Counted from the first letter of the stretch, positions 36,618 through 44,549 are shown. The stretch: DNA of 64,000 bases from Nannocystis sp. (GCA_016712315.1 JADJRG010000023.1:62001-126000), one strand, 5' to 3'. Notes: a model not told the origin generated them from the letters alone. Translations and numbers: made by a program.

Positions 36618-37048
36618 CGTAGCCGCGCTCGTGGCCCTCTTCGTAGCCGCGTTCGTGGCCCTCTTCGTAGCCGCACTCGTGGCCCTCGCCGTGGCCCTCT
36701 TCGTGGCCACACTCGTGGCCCTCGTCGTGGCCCTCTTCGTAGCCGCACTCGTGGCCCTCGCCGTGGCCCTCTTCGTGGCCACACTCGTGGCCCTCTTCGT
36801 GGCCCTCTTCGTAGCCGCACTCGTGGCCCTCGCTGTGGCCCTCTTCGTGGCCACACTCGTGGCCCTCGCTGTGGCCCTCTTCGTGGCCACATTCGTGGCC
36901 CCCGCTGTGGCCCTCTTCGTGGCCACACTCGTGGCCCTCGCCATGGCCCTCTTCGTGGCCACACTCGTGGCCCCCGCCGTGGCCCCCGCGGTGGCCCCCT
37001 TCGTGGCCACACTCGTGGCCCCCGCCGTGGCCCTCGCTGTGCGCCTGA
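36618..37048. repeat. 36-bp minisatellite, copy 1
   Basis: About eleven imperfect units of 36 bp built from GTGGCCCTC-like 9-mers. On the plus strand each unit reads like LVALAVALFVAT. On the minus strand the same DNA reads GHECGHEEGHGE in the integrase frame and ATKRATARATSV in another. Codon-phased stops are absent in several frames. It lies directly upstream of the integrase. Confidence 0.85.
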
Positions 37049-37227
37049 CACTTGCTGCCTGACGCGTAGGCGGCGGTCGCCTGACAGCAATCGCCACGGC
37101 GGCGCGTCGCCGCTGACGGCCAGGCGTCACCGCCTGCGCCGTCGCCTGCACGTGACGATCACGCGACCCGACCGCCGCCCGCCACGCCGCCCGGCGACCA
37201 CCTCGGTGCACGGCGCCTAGGCACGCT

Positions 37228-37815
37228 CACCGCGGTGCCGAGTGGCTGCCCGCTTGCCGACCCCGCCGGCCAACACCTCGGGCCGCCGACCAACACCGTG
37301 GGTAGCCGGCCAACACCGTGGGTAGCCGGCCAACACCGTGGGCGGCCAACATCCCTGGCAACCGGCCAACACCGCGGGCCGCCGCCGGCCAACATCCGTC
37401 GGCCAACCTCCGTCGGCCAACGCCCCGGGGCCGCCGGCCGACAGGCCAACACCCCGCCGGGCCGCCGGTCAACACCCCGCCGGCCGCCGGCTAACACCCC
37501 GCCGGCCGCCGGCTAACACCCCGCCGGCTGCCGGCTAACACCCCGGGCTGCCGGCCAACACCGTGTGCCGCCGGCCAACACCCATGGCCCCGGGCCGCCG
37601 GACAGCACCCGCCGGCCAACGCCTCGGGGCCGCGGGCCAACAGGCCAACACCCAACACCCCGGGCAGTACCGGGCCGCCGGGTACCGCCTGGCCGCCGTC
37701 TCCGCGCGATACCTGGCGCTCCGGCCAACACTCCCACCAGCCGGGCAGCCGGCCGGGGGCGGGCCAACACCCAGTGTCGAGGGCCAACACCCCCGGCATC
37801 CAGCCAACATGCCCG
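37228..37815. repeat. GGCCAACA-rich interspersed repeat, copy 1
   Basis: A run of about 25 imperfect units centred on CCGGCCAACACC, with roughly 20-bp spacing and many GCCGGC palindromes. All frames give low-complexity protein, so it is treated as non-coding. It precedes the small gene and kinase. Confidence 0.8.
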
Positions 37816-37858
37816 GAAGCGAGCCCCCTCCGCGCGGGGGAGGGGCGCAATCGAGACA

Positions 37859-37898
37859 ATTTCATAACTTGACAATGCCGGCCGGCCTGGTTGATTTT
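37859..37898 (+). promoter_or_regulatory. Promoter/operator candidate of the kinase gene pair
   Basis: TTGACA at 37869-37874 is a consensus -35 in a locally A/T-rich patch. Two copies of TTTCATAAC start 30 bp apart on either side of it and are kept in the second copy (about 49,635-49,675). They may be an operator. Confidence 0.4.
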
Positions 37899-37906
37899 CA
37901 TAACCA

Positions 37907-38161
37907 ATGGTCAGCCCCGCCCGCATCCTCATCTTCACCACCAGCCGTGGTCAGCTTCGGCTCCGCCTGCCCGCTGCCTGCGTCGCCATCGAGGACGACC
38001 CCAAGCACTCGCGGGTCATTCGGGCGGAGACGCGCCTGCGAGAGTCCGATGGCGGAGAGTCGGTCGAGGTCGCGCTCTTCCCGGCCGCTGATGACTTCCT
38101 GTGGCAGATCATCGGTTGGCTGCGTCGACGGGACGCCGCGTGTGTACGGAGGGGCGCGTGA
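37907..38161 (+). CDS. Small protein coupled to Ser/Thr kinase, copy 1
   Basis: An 84-residue protein of unknown family: MVSPARILIFTTSRGQLRLR, then LPAACVAIEDDPKHSRVIRA and ALFPAADDFLWQIIGWLRRR. It has no signal peptide or membrane segment and looks like a small alpha/beta domain. Its TGA overlaps the ATG of the kinase by one base, so the kinase is translationally coupled. The protein sequence is identical in copy 2, despite DNA change nearby, which suggests selection or very recent duplication. Confidence 0.7.
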   Translation: MVSPARILIFTTSRGQLRLRLPAACVAIEDDPKHSRVIRAETRLRESDGGESVEVALFPAADDFLWQIIGWLRRRDAACVRRGA

Positions 38162-39231
38162 TGGCCGACGCGATCGCCCTGCACCCGCGCGGCCCTGACC
38201 TGCGCGGCCGCACGCTGCACGGCCGCTTCCGCCTCGACGGCCTCATCGCCCCCGGCGGCATGGCTGATATCTACGAGGCGCTCGATCTCCGCCTGCGCCG
38301 CCGCGTCGCGATCAAAGCGCTGCACCCCGAACACGGCCGCGCACCCGATCAGCGCCGCCGATTCTTTCAAGAGGCCGTGCTCGCCGCTCAGATCGATCAC
38401 CCGCACGTGATCCCGATCTTCGATCATGGCGAAGAGCCCGCGCTCGGCGGCGAACCGGTGCTCTTCCTGGTGATGCCCCTTCTACAAGGCGTCACGCTGC
38501 GCCAGCGGCTCCTTGAGCCGGCGATGCCGATCGCCGACGCCCTGAGCCTCACGATCCAGCTCCTCGACGGCCTGGCCGAGCTCCACAAGCTCGGCGCCGT
38601 GCATCGTGACCTCAAGCCCGAGAACTGTCTTATCGTTCAGCGTCACGGCCGCGATCACCTCATCCTGCTCGACCTCGGCCTCGCGAAGATCCACACCGGC
38701 CCGCTGCTCTCCATCGCGCCCTCCTCGGCCCCTGGCGTCCTGATCGGCACGCTCGCTTACGTCTCCCCCGAGCAGGCGCGCGAGCAGCCGCTCACTCCGG
38801 CCGCCGACATCTACGCCGTCGGCGTGATCTTGTTCGAGCTGCTCACCCGACGTGTACCTTTCCCCGGCACGAAGGTCCTCGAGGTGCTCAGCGCCCACGC
38901 CAGCCAGCAGGCCCCCTCCGTCACAGAGCGAGCGCCAGATCGTGGGATCTCCGACGATCTCGAGGCCCTGGTCGCCAGCGCCCTTGATAAAGATCCGGCC
39001 CGGCGCCCCGTGAGCGCCCACGCGTTCCGCCGAGCACTCGAGGTCGCGGCGGAGCAGGTGGCCCCCCCCGATAACGGCTACGAGCAAGCTAAGGCGAGCC
39101 TCACCGCCTGGCGCGACTGCGCGGACGATGAGGCCCTCGTGTACGCGCGCCACGCCGCGGAGCAGAGCTCCGTGTGGTCTCCGCTGGTGGAGCTGATCGA
39201 GATCGCAACCGACGCCGCTGGCCCGGCGTGA
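38161..39231 (+). CDS. Ser/Thr protein kinase (Pkn-type), copy 1
   Basis: A 356-residue Hanks-type kinase, cytoplasmic with no membrane segment. The glycine loop is LIAPGGMADIYEALD, the ATP lysine is in RRRVAIKALHPEHG, and the catalytic loop is AVHRDLKPENCLI. The metal motif is DLG rather than DFG (LLDLGLAK), which is common in bacterial kinases. SPEQAREQ resembles the APE region. The last 60 residues have a short helical tail (ASLTAWRDCADDEALVYARH). The start ATG follows GGAGGGG and overlaps the stop of the small gene. Substrates are unknown. A second, frameshifted copy is at 49935. Confidence 0.93.
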   Translation: MADAIALHPRGPDLRGRTLHGRFRLDGLIAPGGMADIYEALDLRLRRRVAIKALHPEHGRAPDQRRRFFQEAVLAAQIDHPHVIPIFDHGEEPALGGEPVLFLVMPLLQGVTLRQRLLEPAMPIADALSLTIQLLDGLAELHKLGAVHRDLKPENCLIVQRHGRDHLILLDLGLAKIHTGPLLSIAPSSAPGVLIGTLAYVSPEQAREQPLTPAADIYAVGVILFELLTRRVPFPGTKVLEVLSAHASQQAPSVTERAPDRGISDDLEALVASALDKDPARRPVSAHAFRRALEVAAEQVAPPDNGYEQAKASLTAWRDCADDEALVYARHAAEQSSVWSPLVELIEIATDAAGPA

Positions 39232-39362
39232 TCGCGGGGTGGCATCGTCCGCTGGCGCTCCTGGTAGGCATCGAGCCAAGGGACACGCCCGCGACGATAA
39301 TTCCGCCAACGCCGATCTGGGCAGCCTGGCCGTCGTGAGCGGATGGCGATTACGCCCGATAG

Positions 39363-39472
39363 GCCCGACACGCCCGACACGCCCGACACCCGACACACCC
39401 GACACGCCCGACACGCCCGACACGCCCGACACCCGACACGCCCGACACGCCCGACACGCCCGACCGCGCCTC
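39363..39472. repeat. CCCGACACG 9-bp tandem repeat, copy 1
   Basis: About twelve imperfect units of CCCGACACG immediately after the kinase. A shorter equivalent follows the second kinase at about 51,145-51,245. Confidence 0.85.
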
Positions 39473-39754
39473 TCCAGGTGGCCGACCGCAAGCACAGGTC
39501 GTACGTCCTAGGTTGCCGCCTGCCGACCGCCGACAGCCGACCGCTCGTTGGACAGCCGATGCGGCGGGCGTCGGGTGAGCGCGATGGAGGGGTGTGTCCG
39601 GCCCGCGGGCTCGTGACGCTGGAGGGGTGTGACCTCTTAGGCGGGCTGTGACCTTGGGGAGCAGGGAGGGGGCGTGACCGGCCCGCGGGCTGCGACCGTG
39701 AGAGCGCGGAATCGACGTGACCTGCCGGCGGCTGTGACCTCGGGGGCTGGGTTG

Positions 39755-40131
39755 CTGGGTGGCTGGGTGGCTGGCCGTCACGAGTGCGCCAGTGCGCCCT
39801 CCGAGCGAGTTCACGCGCCGCCCGAGCGGGTTCGCGCGGGTGGGATCCCGGATCAGTGTTGAATCGGTGACGAATCGGCGCTGATTCGGCGCTGATTCGG
39901 TGATCGACGGTCCGGGAGCGAGCCCCCGGCGTCGAGCAGATCGGCGCCGCGTTCGGGCCAATCCGCTCGGACGGCGCCCTGGCGCGCTCGGACGGCGCCC
40001 TGGCGCGCTCGGACGGCGCCCTGGCGCGCTCGGGAAGGCCGCCGAGCCAGCCACCCAGCCACCCAGCCACCCAGCCACCCAGCCACCCAGCCACCCAGCC
40101 ACCCAGCCACCCACCCAGCCACCCAACACGC
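39755..40131. repeat. Inverted pair of a composite repeat
   Basis: Left arm (39755-39847, plus orientation) has GCTGGGTGG units, then CGAGTGCGCCAGTGCGCC. Right arm (39917-40131, minus orientation) has at least three 21-bp units of GGACGGCGCCCTGGCGCGCTC and about nine CCACCCAG 8-mers, starting with a CGGCGTCGAGCAGATC end. The same composite occurs at about 51,525-51,650, where it continues into GATCTGCTCGACGCCGGGGG. Between the arms are GCGCTGATTCG repeats. Confidence 0.7.
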
Positions 40132-40164
40132 GGGCCCACCGCCCGGCCCTTCGGCATCATCGCC

Positions 40165-40330
40165 GCGCGGGCCAACGGCTCTGCGCCCCGACCTACAGCT
40201 CCGCGGGCTGGACATGGAGCCCAGCAACCTGCGCCGGCTGCTTCGGGGACCGTGATGCGGCTGCCGCAGTTGGGGATGGCCATGATCGCCAGCCGAGCCG
40301 CCACCTCGACCGGCGGCCCGCCGAGCTCGA
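40165..40330 (+). pseudogene. Degenerate fragment of the HTH/coiled-coil gene
   Basis: Reading across a frame change, this DNA gives PSNLRRLLRG and TVMRLPQLGMAMI, matching PSNLRRLLSE and TVMRLLPPLRMEAMI of the protein at 41526. It appears to be a decayed partial copy on the far side of the array. Confidence 0.55.
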
Positions 40331-40407
40331 GGAGGCCGCGTACGGGACCGGCGGCGACAGCCTACGTTTGGCCCCGTGAATTCGAACGAGCGTGCGGCTG
40401 AGCGCGC

Positions 40408-40941
40408 CTACCTTCGTTCGCTGGCCGAGCCGTCTCCGCTGGTCCCGTCTTCCCGCCGCTTCAGCGCATCTCGCACGACGCCAGCCAGGTAGCGGAGCGC
40501 GTCCTCGGGTTGGGCCTTGTCATTGCAGACCCATTCGAGCCAGCGTTGCCGGAGGCTGCGCAGGATCGCCCGCTCTTGGTCGAACTCCTCCTCGTAGTCG
40601 CGCCGGAGCCGTTGGAGCTCGGCGTAGCAGTACTCGTGCTGTTGGATGGCGAGCTCGGTGAGGCGTCGCGTGGGTTCGAGGATGTCGTCGTAGCGAGGTG
40701 CGCTGATGGCCGGTACGGGTTGCGGATCGCTGGCCGCGGGGCCGCGCGCGATGATCTCACCGTCGACCGCGGCGACGAAGCCGGGGCCGAGGTAGTCGCT
40801 GATGAGGGGGCGAAGTTGATCGAGCTGGCCGGCGGTGAGCGCGGTGATGTCCAGCGCCACGGTCCGCTGCTGGCAGGCCGAACCATGGGGCCGGAAGACC
40901 GTGATGCGGTAGCGTCGCTCCGGCTCGGATGCAGGTGCCAT
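40408..40941 (-). CDS. Hypothetical protein divergent from the KfrA-like gene
   Basis: A 177-residue protein of unknown family. Residues 10-75 look alpha/beta (YRITVFRPHGSACQQRTVAL, LRPLISDYLGPGFVAAVDGE). Residues 95-150 are a charged helix (YCYAELQRLRRDYEEEFDQE) likely to form a coiled coil. It reads away from the CTCATGATGCG array that separates it from the HTH/coiled-coil gene, so the two may share that region as a control element. Confidence 0.65.
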   Translation of the reverse strand: MAPASEPERRYRITVFRPHGSACQQRTVALDITALTAGQLDQLRPLISDYLGPGFVAAVDGEIIARGPAASDPQPVPAISAPRYDDILEPTRRLTELAIQQHEYCYAELQRLRRDYEEEFDQERAILRSLRQRWLEWVCNDKAQPEDALRYLAGVVRDALKRREDGTSGDGSASERR

Positions 40942-40979
40942 CGCATCATCGTAGCCGATGGTGACGCGCGAGGGTGATC

Positions 40980-41440
40980 GGCGGGGCGCATCACGAGGTG
41001 GCGATCATGACCCGCGCGAGCTCGCCCGGGCGCATCACGACGTGCCGCTCATGATGCGCATGCCGCTCATGATGCGCATGCCGCTCATGATGCGGCGGGG
41101 CGCGGCGGGGCGCATCACGGCATGCAGCTCATGATGCGCGTGCAGCTCATGATGCGGCGGGGCGCATCACGGGATGCAGCTCATGATGCGCATGCAGCTC
41201 ATGATGCGCATGCAGCTCATGATGCGGCGGGGCGCATCACGGGATGCAGCTCATGATGCGCACCACGGCGTGTAGATCACGATGAGGCGAAGTCGATCGC
41301 GCTGGGCGGTGGGCGTTCATGACCCTCGCGGACGCGGCGGGGCGCATCACGGGTGCAGCTCATGATGCGCACGCAGCTCATGATGCGTATCACGGCGTGG
41401 AGCTCATGATGCGCCGGAGCGCATCATGATCGGTCGGCGT
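40980..41440. repeat. CTCATGATGCG motif array (candidate centromere/operator)
   Basis: A 460-bp non-coding region between divergent genes with twelve exact copies of CTCATGATGCG, many in 18-bp phase as GCAGCTCATGATGCGCAT. Also present are about seven GCGCATCACG motifs and one inverted GCGCATCATGA. The core contains palindromes TCATGA and ATGCGCAT. It lies directly upstream of an HTH plus coiled-coil gene, as operator/centromere arrays do for KfrA- or ParR-type proteins. Function is inferred. Confidence 0.8.
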
Positions 41441-41525
41441 GGACGATCATCGGCGCGCATCGTGAGCCCGCCTCGGGTAGGCGCGGTGAGCCCAATCGCC
41501 CGCTGTCGACGGCTACCATGGAACC

Positions 41526-42959
41526 ATGGAGGTTTCGACGTGGATGGCGGAGCTCCGCGACCGCGCGCGCTCACGCGGGGTCTCGCTGGCCGCGATGGCC
41601 CGCGCGGCGGGCATGCGGCCCAGCAACCTCCGCCGGCTGCTCTCGGAGAGCTCCGGGAGGCCGCGGCTCAACACCGTGATGCGGCTGCTGCCGCCGTTGA
41701 GGATGGAGGCGATGATCGGGACGACGCGGGCTCGTACGGCGATCGAGGTGGTCGCGGCTCTTGATGTGGTGCGGCGTCGCCAGGGCGCGACGTGGCGATC
41801 GTTGCTCGGTCATGGTCGCGGTGTCGCGGCGATCGTGCGCCGGCTAGAGTCGGATCATGAAGCCCTCGGGCTCGACGTCGTGATGCGCTTGGCGGGCGCG
41901 CTGGCGCTCGAGATCTCGCTGGTCGATGCCGGCGATGATGCGCCCGCCTCACCGTCGGCATCTTCCGACGTAGCTCACGATCATGATGCGCGTCGTCGGG
42001 GTCGGGGGCGTCGTCGATCGCGCGCTCACGAAGGTGCGCTCGACGCTGGCGCGGATGGGCCGCCGGTGGCCACGCCCATCGACGCGCACCCCCGCTCCGA
42101 CGAGAAGTCACCGACGGCCGGCGCGAGCTGGCCGCCACCGCCACTTCGACCTCCGCGCCTCGGCCGATACCGCGACATGCCGCGGGAGCGACCCCGAACG
42201 TCGCCGCAGGTCACGACGTCAACGTTACCGCCGCCTTCACCGCCGCCATCGCCATCATCGTCACCACCGCCATCGCCGCGCGTGATGCCCGAGTACACCT
42301 TCGAGCATCGCCTGCTCGCCGCGCTCGCGCCGATCTCGGAAAACACCTGGCGCACGATCGTCCGCGCCATCGCCAACGTGGTCGCCGAAGTGCTCGAAGT
42401 GGAGCAGGATCTGCCCGACGATCTTGTTCGTCGTGTCGCCGACGGCACAGTTGATTTTTTCGCTCGCCTTCACCGGCCAGCGACGTCCACCGCCGCTCCG
42501 GTAGATCCACGGGCCGCTGATGTAGAGGCTCAGCTCGCGCAGGTCCTCCGGCAGCGCGACACCTTCGCCTTGGTGATCGAGGGGCTTCGACAGCAGCTCG
42601 TAGACGAGCGCGCCGCGCGGTCAGCGATCGACCGCGAGCTCGCCGATGAGAGGGCGGCGCTCGCAGAGCTGCGTGGCCGGTTGGGCGAGCTGGAGCAGCA
42701 AGCGACGGCCCACGCGCAGGCCGCGACGTCCGCGACGGCCGCGCTCGAGGAGCAGGCGCAGCGACACGCGCAGGCCCTCGCTGGCTTGCAGGCTGAGAAC
42801 GCCGAGCTGCAGCGCGATCTCGAGGCGCTCCGCCATCTCGAGGCGCAGGTCAAGACGATCGTCGCAGACCAGAACGCCATCCGGGCACCGGACGACTCGG
42901 CTCCTGCGGGACGGTCGAGTTTTGCCAGGAAATTTAGGAAGAAGGCGCCCACGCGCTGA
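41526..42959 (+). CDS. HTH plus long coiled-coil DNA-binding protein, KfrA-like in layout
   Basis: A 477-residue protein. Residues about 1-60 contain a helix-turn-helix of Cro/XRE style (VSLAAMARAAGMRPSNLRRL, PRLNTVMRLLPPL). A second similar module follows at about 80-140 (ATWRSLLGHGRGVAAIVRRL, LGLDVVMRLAGALALEI). A long disordered Pro/Ser/Arg linker leads to a short domain (EYTFEHRLLAALAPISENTW), and residues about 330-455 are a heptad-rich coiled coil (LIDEL-type repeats such as ADERAALAELRGRLGELEQQ). A basic tail ends the chain. Plasmid KfrA proteins share the order DNA-binding head then coiled coil and bind arrayed operators. I infer a segregation or maintenance role; homology to KfrA is not claimed. 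Confidence 0.7.
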   Translation: MEVSTWMAELRDRARSRGVSLAAMARAAGMRPSNLRRLLSESSGRPRLNTVMRLLPPLRMEAMIGTTRARTAIEVVAALDVVRRRQGATWRSLLGHGRGVAAIVRRLESDHEALGLDVVMRLAGALALEISLVDAGDDAPASPSASSDVAHDHDARRRGRGRRRSRAHEGALDAGADGPPVATPIDAHPRSDEKSPTAGASWPPPPLRPPRLGRYRDMPRERPRTSPQVTTSTLPPPSPPPSPSSSPPPSPRVMPEYTFEHRLLAALAPISENTWRTIVRAIANVVAEVLEVEQDLPDDLVRRVADGTVDFFARLHRPATSTAAPVDPRAADVEAQLAQVLRQRDTFALVIEGLRQQLVDERAARSAIDRELADERAALAELRGRLGELEQQATAHAQAATSATAALEEQAQRHAQALAGLQAENAELQRDLEALRHLEAQVKTIVADQNAIRAPDDSAPAGRSSFARKFRKKAPTR

Positions 42960-43314
42960 CGACGGCAACCCCGCCAGCGGCGATCTCATCTCCGAGCCTC
43001 GGCCGTCCGCGCCGCCGCGGGCGCGCCTCCGCGACCAACGCCGCGTGCACGACCCTCGTACACGACCCCGCCTTCGCGCCGACCGGCGCACCCTTCACGC
43101 CTGGAGCGGTTTTGACGAGCAGAGGCGGCTCATTTCTGGCGAGCGTCGAAGCAGCGCTCGTCACGCGGGCGCCCTACGCCCTACCCGCGACGCCTCGCGA
43201 CCGCTGACCACCGACACCCCCTCGCGGCGGCGTCCTCGCCGGGACCGCGCTCGCGCGGCGCGGGGGGAACCCAAAAAAAGAACGAGAAAAAATACAACAC
43301 CCCGTTGACAAAAA
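42960..43314. other. Intergenic region upstream of the cassette
   Basis: 355 bp with no convincing gene. Arg-rich frames occur in all directions. A-runs appear at 43273-43292 before the promoter. No terminator hairpin with T-run was identified after the HTH gene. Confidence 0.4.
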
Positions 43315-43345
43315 AAAAGGGGGGGGGGGTAAACTGCCCAAGTAT
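43315..43345 (+). promoter_or_regulatory. Promoter with A9-G11 tract in the spacer (phase-variable candidate)
   Basis: A consensus -35 TTGACA (43315-43320) runs into nine A (from 43320) and eleven G (43329-43339), then TAAACT as -10 (43340-43345). The spacer is 19 bp, longer than the best 17 bp. The start would be near 43,352, with AGGAG at 43381 and the ATG at 43394. Gain or loss of one or two bases in the homopolymers would change spacing and promoter strength. The tract length itself may be misassembled. Confidence 0.6.
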
Positions 43346-43393
43346 CTCACTTTGCAGATCAGCCCTTCGGCGGATACGCCAGGAGTCGCCCCG

Positions 43394-43822
43394 ATGTGTA
43401 GCAAATCGACCCGACAGCAGCTCCTCGCCATGACCCGCTTTGACTTCACGTTTCTGGCCGGCGCCGCCAGCCAGACCCTGGTGATCGTCCCAGGGATCGA
43501 CGTCAGCGCCTATTACCGCGCACAGCTCCTGATACGCCTTCATGCGTCGTCGATGAGCTCCGGCCAGAGCGTCGTGCTCGAACTCGACCATACCCTCCCA
43601 AGCGACGAAGATCCCGCCGAGTTTATCGATCGAGGCGCGACGGGCAGCCCCCTCCTCAGCGTCACCATCGACAGCACCCACACCCCGCCGCTGCTCCGTA
43701 GCGGCGAAGTCACCGGCCTCCAGGCCGCCCTACGGGTCCGGCTCGTCGCCACCCAGACCAGCACCCCGCAGATCCCTTTTTTCGTCGAGATCAGCGTCGT
43801 CCTCGTGCTGCGTGACTCCTGA
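43394..43822 (+). CDS. Cassette protein A1, unknown beta-rich protein
   Basis: A 142-residue protein, paralogous to the one at 44106. The ATG at 43394 is chosen because AGGAG lies eight bases upstream and because it aligns with the start of the paralogue; a TTG 42 bases earlier is also open. Both share RFDFT, SQT-(L/I)-(V/I)-I, a V-Y-V strand series, LPSDEDPAEF (with PSDEDPAEF exact) and a C-terminal FFVEISVVLVLRD-like strand. No signal peptide. The alternating hydrophobic strands suggest a beta-sandwich, as in small structural or binding proteins. Function is unknown. Confidence 0.7.
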   Translation: MCSKSTRQQLLAMTRFDFTFLAGAASQTLVIVPGIDVSAYYRAQLLIRLHASSMSSGQSVVLELDHTLPSDEDPAEFIDRGATGSPLLSVTIDSTHTPPLLRSGEVTGLQAALRVRLVATQTSTPQIPFFVEISVVLVLRDS

Positions 43823-43833
43823 GCTAGCCCTTT

Positions 43834-44055
43834 ATGGCATTCTACACCAACAACACCCGTTATCGCGCCATTGTCACGCTCCAGATCAGCGGACTCATCA
43901 GCCCTGACAAAGCGCTCTCGATCGGCCCGCCGGCCACGCCTCGGCACGTTGGGGCGGCCCTGGGGATCGCCGACTGGGAGGTGCCCGCTGGCGAGTGCCT
44001 GATCCTCCACGAGGGCACCGAAGCGGCGCTCCTCGCGGTTCGCAACGCCCCCTAA
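43834..44055 (+). CDS. Cassette protein B, 73-residue unknown protein
   Basis: A small protein between the two A paralogues: MAFYTNNTRYRAIVTLQISG, then ALGIADWEVPAGECLILHEG. It starts 11 bases after A1 and ends 50 before A2, so it belongs to the same transcript. It has no signal peptide. The family is unknown to me. A clear ribosome-binding site is not visible. Confidence 0.6.
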   Translation: MAFYTNNTRYRAIVTLQISGLISPDKALSIGPPATPRHVGAALGIADWEVPAGECLILHEGTEAALLAVRNAP

Positions 44056-44105
44056 CACCCGCCACCAATATTCGCCACAACCAGCAGCCCAACCTCCGAG
44101 GTCTT

Positions 44106-44528
44106 ATGTCCGGTACTCTCATTCCCCTCTTCGGCAAGCAGCGCTTCGACTTCACCTGGCAGGCCGCGAGCGCCAGCCAGACGATCATCATCCACCCGGC
44201 CGTCAACGTCGTCCCCTACCAAAGCATACGCCTGCAGCTCCGCTTCCACGGGTGCTCTGGCGGCGCTTTGGTCGGCACACAGACCGTAATCCTCCGTGCT
44301 TACGGCACCGGTCCCTCCGACGAGGACCCGGCCGAGTTCACCAAGGCAACTGCGTTGCTGAGCGTCACCCTCAACAGCAGTTCCACCATCCCGAGCCTGA
44401 ATACCGCCGTCGCCACCGATCCCGACGGTTACCTGAAGATCGTCCTCACCTTCACTCAGACCGGCACCGGCGGCACGCCCTTTTGGGTTGAACTCAGCGG
44501 CGATCTCATCGCGCGCGCGAACGGATGA
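44106..44528 (+). CDS. Cassette protein A2, paralogue of A1
   Basis: A 140-residue protein: MSGTLIPLFGKQRFDFTWQA, then SQTIIIHPAVNVVPYQSIRL, PSDEDPAEFTKATALLSVTL and PFWVELSGDLIARANG. It aligns with A1 along its length. Such a paired arrangement suggests a heteromer or ordered assembly. No signal peptide or known motif. Upstream frames starting at 43995 overlap protein B and are not used. Confidence 0.7.
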   Translation: MSGTLIPLFGKQRFDFTWQAASASQTIIIHPAVNVVPYQSIRLQLRFHGCSGGALVGTQTVILRAYGTGPSDEDPAEFTKATALLSVTLNSSSTIPSLNTAVATDPDGYLKIVLTFTQTGTGGTPFWVELSGDLIARANG

Positions 44529-44549
44529 CCCAGCGGCGAGGAGGTAGCA

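Larger units (their letters stand above)
36476..39847 (+). repeat. Direct duplication, copy 1 (with kinase)
   Basis: A 3.37-kb segment repeated at 48161-51624 in the same orientation. It begins at ACATGCTGGC inside the integrase gene and ends at GTGGGATC. It holds, in order, the integrase 5' end, a 36-bp minisatellite, a region of GGCCAACA repeats, a small gene, a Ser/Thr kinase and CCCGACACG repeats. Copies differ mainly in repeat numbers and scattered substitutions. Confidence 0.92.
39232..40407. other. 1.2-kb gene-poor repeat region
   Basis: No convincing gene. It holds CCCGACACG tandem repeats (39363-39472), an inverted repeat family (39755-40131) with 21-bp and 8-bp tandem units, and a degenerate fragment of the HTH gene near 40165-40330. 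Each is listed separately. Confidence 0.6.

Noticed and set aside
35365..37211. Long frames overlapping the integrase and minisatellite (hydrophobic on the plus strand, Lys/Thr-rich on the minus strand) as membrane or histone-like proteins
   Set aside because: They come from the 36-bp repeat being open in several frames; the flanks are in the wrong frame of the integrase and lack a start with ribosome-binding site.
37228..37815. CRISPR-like or protein-coding WPAGGVG repeats
   Set aside because: Unit length and spacing are irregular, there are no conserved spacers, and translation is low-complexity in every frame.
40980..41440. CRISPR array
   Set aside because: The repeated unit is 11-18 bp and almost contiguous, without unique spacers of constant length, and no cas genes are near.
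42646..43308. Arg-rich ORF overlapping the coiled-coil gene
   Set aside because: It is an out-of-frame reading of the coiled-coil gene extended into intergenic DNA; composition is typical of shadow frames in 70% G+C sequence.
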